Origin: Fibrobacter sp. | GTDB taxonomy: Bacteria; Fibrobacterota; Fibrobacteria; Fibrobacterales; Fibrobacteraceae | Reading direction: 5' to 3' | Assembly: GCA_017520105.1 (NCBI GenBank) | Contig: JAFWRL010000210.1 | Span: 1-9,260, forward strand | DNA length: 9,260 bases | In this document: positions 5,107 to 9,260 of the stretch, piece by piece | How positions within the stretch are numbered: the first letter of the stretch is position 1 | Layout of the letters: each line of letters begins with the position of its first letter | Notes under the pieces: model-generated | What the model was told of the DNA's origin: nothing | The model's input: only the letters and a program-made list of their open reading frames with translations | Databases searched by the model: none | Position numbers and translations under genes: made by a program

Positions 5107-8100
5107 TTAAAGTCTCCCAAAACGGCCTTTCAACCTCGCCAAATCGTCTTCTTCTACGACATCCTCGGCATCGCAGCCCTTGCGCTTGTACCGCAAAATT
5201 TCAAAGTCCTCAAGCAAAGCCTTCGCTTGGAGATACAAATCGGCATATTCATTGTTATCAGTCGGAGTGCGGTCAATTTTTCCAAGGAGTTCGCGAGCAT
5301 TTTTCAGTTCGTGATCCTTGAGGTAGCGAGCCTTCAAGTACGGGCGGAAAAATTCGCGGAGAGTATTGGCAGAACGGTTTGATTTATCACGAGACGGGTC
5401 CGTATTGAGTATAGCATGAGATTCGCCAGTGCCGTCCATCGGTAAAGTCATATCTAAAGCATTCGCAACGGAAAGCAATCTTTCAAACAAAGTAGATTCT
5501 TTTTGGTATGCAGAGTGAACCGTTATTATTATTTTATTTCGGATTAGAGGTTTTCCGCTCACATTACGCATGTTTACGCTAAAATCTTTAAGCAGATTCC
5601 AGCATTTCACAAACGCATCAGCTCCAACGAGTCCCGATTCGTAAGTCGCACGCACAAGCGAAAGGCGGATTTCTTCGTCTTCGCTGCGGGTATTCGCCGC
5701 AAGACTCCTGAAATCGCGAATCTTTTTGCCACGCGAGAACTCAAGCCCTGTAAAGCGGACACAGCGATTGGCATCAAGACGGTCGGCAATGAGAGATTTT
5801 GCAACCCAAATTTTAAGCGCCGTTTCAAAGTTATCCGCAAAGACACCGCCTGTTTCGAGCAAATTCAAGCGGTCGGCAATGAGTTGCTTTTTCTCTTCGG
5901 TCTCGGGATGCGCGCCTTCCACTCGTTTGCGGAAAGCTTGCCAAAAGCGGGATTCGTCAGACATCATCAACGCAGACTCGCCAAGTCGCCAGCCAAAACG
6001 CATGTCTTCGAGCGGGAAATCAATACCAAAAGTCACTACTGCAGGGCGAACGGCATAGAACATGCGGTAAGAGCCCCATTCGGGCGACACTTCGATTTTA
6101 TACGGTTCCGGGAAGCCGGGTTTCGAAACGACCAAATGCAACCGCAAATGATTTTCCTTATCCGGGTTCACTGTCGGAACGTCGATGCTAGCGCCGTTTG
6201 CACCAGAGCGGATTTCCTTTGTATTCGAAAGTACTTCGTAAAGCAACAAGAGCGGTGCTTTATGCGGGAAATTTTCGAGTGCGGCGTAAAATTCATCGTC
6301 AATCGCAGTTCGTTTGGCTTCGAGCGATTTTTTAACAGTTTTCGGCATTTCACGAATCACCGATTCAATCATCCATTCGCGCCATTGCTGCATGCTCATC
6401 GCAAATTTTGCTGGAGAAATTTCTGTCAGCAAGTCATAGGGCAAATTGAGCGTAATGCCATCACAATCGCGAGTTGCGTCAAAGACCATTTCTCCAGTGA
6501 CAACGCGCTCGCCAATGCGGAAATGTTCGATGGAGCCGCCAAGAGTAGGGGCTGGAGATTTTCCACGCTTGTCAACCCCGACTTGTTCGGGGTTCCCCTT
6601 TCTTTGCCGAGAAAGCGATTCCGGGTCAGAGCCCGGAATGACGTTGCCTGCATTCGTCTTCCCAAGCGCTACATTCGTCATCCTGAGCGCAGCGAAGGAT
6701 CCAGTGCGGAACCCGTCTGCATCACTTGTCCAAATTGTTCCAGTCGTGCCACCATCTAACTGATCCAACCAATATTTCTCGTCAAATTTGAGGAATTGGT
6801 CGGTGTGTTCGCGAATGTAATCCTTGAGCGTCTTGATGGAATTGACTTTACCCGCAATTCGCGTGTAGTATTCCACAAGCGCATCTTCACTTGGAGCAAG
6901 CCCGAACTGGCGTTTACGAGCTTCGAGCGCATGGAGATTTTCAACGACACGTTCGTTATGCGTCATGAACGGGAAAGGTCGTGCCACCTCGCCCATCACC
7001 ACCGCTTCGCGCCAGAAAATCTGGGCGCAGTCTTCAGGATTCACGCGGGCGTAATCCACACGATGACCACGGCTGATGACAAGCCCTCTAAAGCTCACTT
7101 CTTCGACGGCTTCCACAAAGCCGCGTTCCTTGTTCCACGTCGGTTCAAACCAGCGACGCGTACAGAACTGCTCCGCCACCTGCAAAATCCATTCCGGCTT
7201 GATTTCAGCAGTTTTCGTGAGGAAAATGCGGCTGGTTTCGCGGACTTCAGCACTGAACAGCCATTCTACGCTTTTCGCATAAAGGTCGCTACCCGGGAAA
7301 ACATGCGTTTCGCGTCCGCTCACCAAACGGTAACAGCCGTTTTCGATATCGCGGTGCGCCACCCCGCCCAAGAATCCCGAAAGGAGCGCTATGTGCAAAT
7401 TGTCGCGATGAAACGAATCGAACGGACAAATTTTATTTTCGAATTTTACGTCGAGAATACGACTGAACTGTTCGTACAAATCCACCCATTCACGCAAGCG
7501 CAAAAAATGCATGCTATTCTTGTCGCAGAACTTACGGAGTTTATTCCAAGACTTACCATCCCATTCATCGCAGAACGCATTCCACATCGCAACATAAACG
7601 AGGAAATCGCTCTTGTGACCGCAGAATTTACGGTGCAACTGGCGAATTCGGGTACGTTCAGGTTCGTCGTTCGGCACTACACGCGGGTCCTGGATGCTAA
7701 GCGCCGAGCACACGATAAGTGCAGGCTGCAACACGCCAGATTCACGGGCACGGAGCAATACCGCCGAAAGCGAAACGTCCATCGGGAGCCGCGTCATTTC
7801 GCGACCAAGCTTTGTCACATGGCCATTGGAATTGTCGGCGGTGAGAGCACCAAGTTCAAACAACGTCTTGTAAGCGCCACGGAATGCCGACTGCGGTGGC
7901 GACTGCAAAAACGGGAAGTTTTCCAGTTCCAGACCGAGACTGCGAAGTTGCAGTACCACGTTCGCCAAATTGCTACGGCGAATTTCAGGCTCCGTAAATT
8001 CATCGCGTGCTTCAAAATTCTCGGGAGAGTAAAGGCGAATGCACACGCCGGGCTTCACGCGCCCCGCGCGTCCAGTGCGCTGCCGCGCGCTGGCTTTCGA

Positions 8101-9165
8101 AATCTCTTCGACAGGAAGCCCCTGGATTCTCGCCTGCGCATTGTATCTCGAGATACGCGCCATGCCGGTATCGACAACGTAAGCAATTCCCGGAATCGTC
8201 AAAGACGTTTCTGCAATGTTCGTCGCCAAGACCACACGCGTCTTGCCGGTGTGCTTGAAAATGCGACGCTGTTCATCGGGACTCATGCGCCCGTAAAGCG
8301 GGAGCACGTCAAACGTCGCAGCATCAAGCTCATGTGCAAGTTCGCCCATCAAGTCCTGAATATCGCGTTCCGTCGGCAAAAAGCAAAGCAAATGGTCGCG
8401 GTGCCGCGTTTCCAAATCAAGAATCGCATCGCGAGCTTCTTCAATCAGCCCCGAATCGCCCTTGCCGGAGATATTGAGGTCACGCCCTGGATCCTTCGAC
8501 TTCATGCCTGACGGCATTCCGCTCAGGATGACACAATTCTCTCGTCTTTCGTCTCTCGTCTCTTCTCTAAAATAATACTCCACATCGACGGGGTACGTGC
8601 GGCCTTCGGCCTCCATCACGCAGCTGTTGTCGTAAAACTCTTCGAATAGCTTTGCATCCAGCGTTGCCGAGGCTACAATCAACTTGAAATCCGGACGCCG
8701 CGCAAGAACCGTCTTAAAAATGCCAAGCAAGATATCGATGTTCAACGAACGTTCGTGCGCCTCGTCAATCATAATCGCATTGTACTGCCGGAACAAGCGG
8801 TCCTTGCGGAACTCCTGCAACAAGATACCATCCGTCATCACCTTGATGGGAGCCTCGTTCGTGCCTTGTTCCCAAAAGCGAATTTTCGTGCTGACTAAAT
8901 TTTCGTCCTTGAGTTCTTCGCGCAAGCGGTCAGCAATGGAAATCGCCGCCAAACGCCGAGGCTCAGTAACGCCAATTTTAAAGGGAGACTCCGCGCGGCA
9001 AAACCATTCCAGCAAAAACTTCGGCAACTGCGTCGATTTGCCGGACCCCGTGTCCGCCTTGACAATGATAACTTGATGTTTTTCTAAAAGCTCAAAAAAC
9101 TCCTCCCGATGTTCAACAACGGGAAGCTCCGGGTACTCAATATTTAGACGAAAGAACGCTCGCAT
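5107..9165 (-). CDS. hrpA: ATP-dependent DEAH-box RNA helicase HrpA, with two in-frame repeat insertions
   Basis: HrpA is a cytoplasmic DEAH-box RNA helicase linked in E. coli to mRNA processing and translation quality control. The 1352-residue protein has the full family layout: Walker A DTGSGKST (38-45), motif Ia TEPRRLAA (67-74), DEAH (134-137), SAT (166-168), motif V ATNIAETSLTIPG (314-326), motif VI QRTGRAGR (362-369), the helicase-associated HA2 region (~430-540), an OB-like region (~585-700) and the long HrpA-specific DUF3418 C-terminus (~710-1345). That C-terminus separates it from HrpB. Residue 37 is Ala where HrpA usually has Gly, as in HrpB. It starts at the only usable ATG: the frame is closed by TAA at 9195-9193, and the N-terminus lacks the helical extension of E. 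coli HrpA. No Shine-Dalgarno is seen. Residues ~200-236 and ~806-877 have no counterpart in the E. coli protein as I recall it and are encoded by repeat DNA. The frame stays open through both. Stop is TAA at 5109-5107. Confidence 0.93.
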   Translation of the reverse strand: MRAFFRLNIEYPELPVVEHREEFFELLEKHQVIIVKADTGSGKSTQLPKFLLEWFCRAESPFKIGVTEPRRLAAISIADRLREELKDENLVSTKIRFWEQGTNEAPIKVMTDGILLQEFRKDRLFRQYNAIMIDEAHERSLNIDILLGIFKTVLARRPDFKLIVASATLDAKLFEEFYDNSCVMEAEGRTYPVDVEYYFREETRDERRENCVILSGMPSGMKSKDPGRDLNISGKGDSGLIEEARDAILDLETRHRDHLLCFLPTERDIQDLMGELAHELDAATFDVLPLYGRMSPDEQRRIFKHTGKTRVVLATNIAETSLTIPGIAYVVDTGMARISRYNAQARIQGLPVEEISKASARQRTGRAGRVKPGVCIRLYSPENFEARDEFTEPEIRRSNLANVVLQLRSLGLELENFPFLQSPPQSAFRGAYKTLFELGALTADNSNGHVTKLGREMTRLPMDVSLSAVLLRARESGVLQPALIVCSALSIQDPRVVPNDEPERTRIRQLHRKFCGHKSDFLVYVAMWNAFCDEWDGKSWNKLRKFCDKNSMHFLRLREWVDLYEQFSRILDVKFENKICPFDSFHRDNLHIALLSGFLGGVAHRDIENGCYRLVSGRETHVFPGSDLYAKSVEWLFSAEVRETSRIFLTKTAEIKPEWILQVAEQFCTRRWFEPTWNKERGFVEAVEEVSFRGLVISRGHRVDYARVNPEDCAQIFWREAVVMGEVARPFPFMTHNERVVENLHALEARKRQFGLAPSEDALVEYYTRIAGKVNSIKTLKDYIREHTDQFLKFDEKYWLDQLDGGTTGTIWTSDADGFRTGSFAALRMTNVALGKTNAGNVIPGSDPESLSRQRKGNPEQVGVDKRGKSPAPTLGGSIEHFRIGERVVTGEMVFDATRDCDGITLNLPYDLLTEISPAKFAMSMQQWREWMIESVIREMPKTVKKSLEAKRTAIDDEFYAALENFPHKAPLLLLYEVLSNTKEIRSGANGASIDVPTVNPDKENHLRLHLVVSKPGFPEPYKIEVSPEWGSYRMFYAVRPAVVTFGIDFPLEDMRFGWRLGESALMMSDESRFWQAFRKRVEGAHPETEEKKQLIADRLNLLETGGVFADNFETALKIWVAKSLIADRLDANRCVRFTGLEFSRGKKIRDFRSLAANTRSEDEEIRLSLVRATYESGLVGADAFVKCWNLLKDFSVNMRNVSGKPLIRNKIIITVHSAYQKESTLFERLLSVANALDMTLPMDGTGESHAILNTDPSRDKSNRSANTLREFFRPYLKARYLKDHELKNARELLGKIDRTPTDNNEYADLYLQAKALLEDFEILRYKRKGCDAEDVVEEDDLARLKGRFGRL
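6570..6594 (-). repeat. Palindromic repeat inside hrpA (copy 4, variant)
   Basis: An 8-bp perfect hairpin, AACCCCGA (6574-6581) with TCGGGGTT (6587-6594), loop CTTGT. Read on the - strand it is followed by GACA, the same 3' flank as the other copies, but it lacks the TGGAT start and the TC/TC mismatch. It encodes NPEQVGVD (residues 858-865). Confidence 0.7.
6617..6643 (+). repeat. Palindromic repeat inside hrpA (copy 5, variant)
   Basis: An 8-bp perfect hairpin, ATTCCGGG (6618-6625) with CCCGGAAT (6632-6639), loop TCAGAG, followed by GACG. Oriented opposite to hrpA and to its two neighbouring copies. In hrpA it encodes NVIPGSDPES (residues 841-850). Between it and copy 4 lies a weaker 6-bp hairpin (CTTTCT/AGAAAG, 6598-6615). 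Confidence 0.75.
6677..6705 (-). repeat. Palindromic repeat inside hrpA (copy 6, canonical)
   Basis: A canonical copy on the coding strand of hrpA: TGGATCC ... AGGATGACG, with arms ATCCT/AGGAT, TC/TC mismatch, GC/GC inner pair and loop TGC. It differs from intergenic copy 1 only in the loop and the last base. It encodes GSFAALRMT (residues 822-830). Confidence 0.88.
8488..8533 (+). repeat. Palindromic repeat inside hrpA (copy 7, long inner stem)
   Basis: Begins TGGATCCTTC and ends CTCAGGATGACA, with outer arms ATCCT (8491-8495) and AGGAT (8525-8529) and the TC/TC mismatch. The inner part is longer than in other copies and contains its own stem, ATGCC (8504-8508) with GGCAT (8513-8517), loop TGAC. 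Antisense to hrpA, it encodes VILSGMPSGMKSKDP (residues 212-226). Confidence 0.88.
8540..8560. repeat. Tandem heptad tract inside hrpA
   Basis: Three adjacent 7-base units on the + strand, TCTCGTC, TTTCGTC, TCTCGTC, followed by a degenerate pyrimidine unit (TCTTCTC to 8567). It begins 6 bases after palindrome copy 7. It encodes most of the charged peptide EETRDERRE (residues 201-209). Three units give 21 bases, which keeps the reading frame. Confidence 0.75.
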
Positions 9166-9191
9166 GCTCGCTACAGACGAAAGACTAAAGG

Positions 9192-9197
9192 ATTATA
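9192..9197 (-). promoter_or_regulatory. Candidate promoter -10 box for the hrpA operon
   Basis: A perfect TATAAT on the - strand, 26 bases before the hrpA ATG. No good -35 box sits at 16-18 bases; the nearest hexamers are AAGTTG and AGTTGG. A small palindrome, GCGC-CAAA-GCGC (9201-9212), fills the space between -10 and -35 and could bind a regulator, but it could also be chance. It is the only promoter-like site I see for the five-gene - strand unit. Confidence 0.5.
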
Positions 9198-9221
9198 ACC
9201 GCGCCAAAGCGCCCCAACTTA

Positions 9222-9260
9222 AACCACAGACCAATGACCAACAACCATTGACCAGTCACT
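9222..9260. repeat. Degenerate tandem heptad array upstream of hrpA (continues past window)
   Basis: Five consecutive 7-base units on the + strand: AACCACA, GACCAAT, GACCAAC, AACCATT, GACCAGT, then CACT at the window edge. The consensus is RACCANN. It lies just upstream of the candidate hrpA promoter and holds no gene. The unit differs in sequence from the tract at 8540-8560 but has the same 7-base period. Confidence 0.7.

Noticed and set aside
5070..5120. Longer N-terminus for the lipoprotein, starting at 5120
   Set aside because: It would overlap hrpA by 14 bases and bury a perfect lipoprotein signal and lipobox behind 17 residues.
6570..6705. Treating hrpA as a pseudogene or a CRISPR-like array
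   Set aside because: The frame is intact through both insertions and all motifs are kept. The palindromes are not evenly spaced direct repeats with unique spacers.
6796..8511. A 571-codon open frame on the + strand
   Set aside because: It lies entirely antisense to hrpA, whose protein has all DEAH helicase motifs. The + strand translation shows no recognisable domain and mirrors the codon bias of hrpA.

Overview
The window most likely comes from a member of Fibrobacterota (Fibrobacter-like). This is an inference from gene style, and no search was run. The partial topoisomerase subunit resembles the ParC type found in Bacteroidetes and their relatives. A lipid-anchored SurA-like protein sits next to a two-parvulin SurA, and the DNA carries many short palindromes of the TGGATCC...GGATGAC type that I associate with Fibrobacter intergenic regions. 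The envelope is Gram-negative-like: there is a lipobox, a periplasmic SurA and a probable outer-membrane protein.

Layout. Positions 1-1422 hold the 3' end of parC on the + strand. Positions 1423-1616 are a convergent intergenic region with three palindromic repeats in alternating orientation and a bidirectional terminator. From 1617 to 9165 everything is on the - strand, and the spacing suggests one transcription unit. Read in its own direction the order is hrpA (9165-5107), a SurA-like lipoprotein (5069-4266), surA (4266-2983), ftsE (2981-2292) and a secreted protein of unknown function (2255-1617). The gaps are 37, -1, 1 and 36 bases. A TATAAT box precedes hrpA, and a degenerate tandem array of 7-base units lies upstream of that and runs off the window.

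How the genes work together. The lipoprotein and SurA are probably a chaperone pair that escorts outer-membrane proteins through the periplasm, and the last gene could be a client or an unrelated passenger. FtsE is the ATPase that normally drives FtsX-dependent septal peptidoglycan hydrolysis, but no ftsX is in this window. HrpA is a large DEAH-box RNA helicase acting on RNA or ribosomes, with no obvious link to the envelope genes.

The most interesting signal is a family of structured palindromes. Several copies share an outer stem that covaries, a TC/TC internal mismatch, a variable inner stem-loop and a 3' GAC(A/G) flank. They occur between genes (three copies at 1431-1556) and also inside the open reading frame of hrpA. 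There, two separate in-frame blocks add extra peptides to an otherwise intact helicase: one near residues 200-236 (one palindrome plus a heptad tract) and one near residues 806-877 (three palindromes in alternating orientation). This resembles the selfish palindromic elements described in Rickettsia genes and the REP/BIME elements of enterobacteria.
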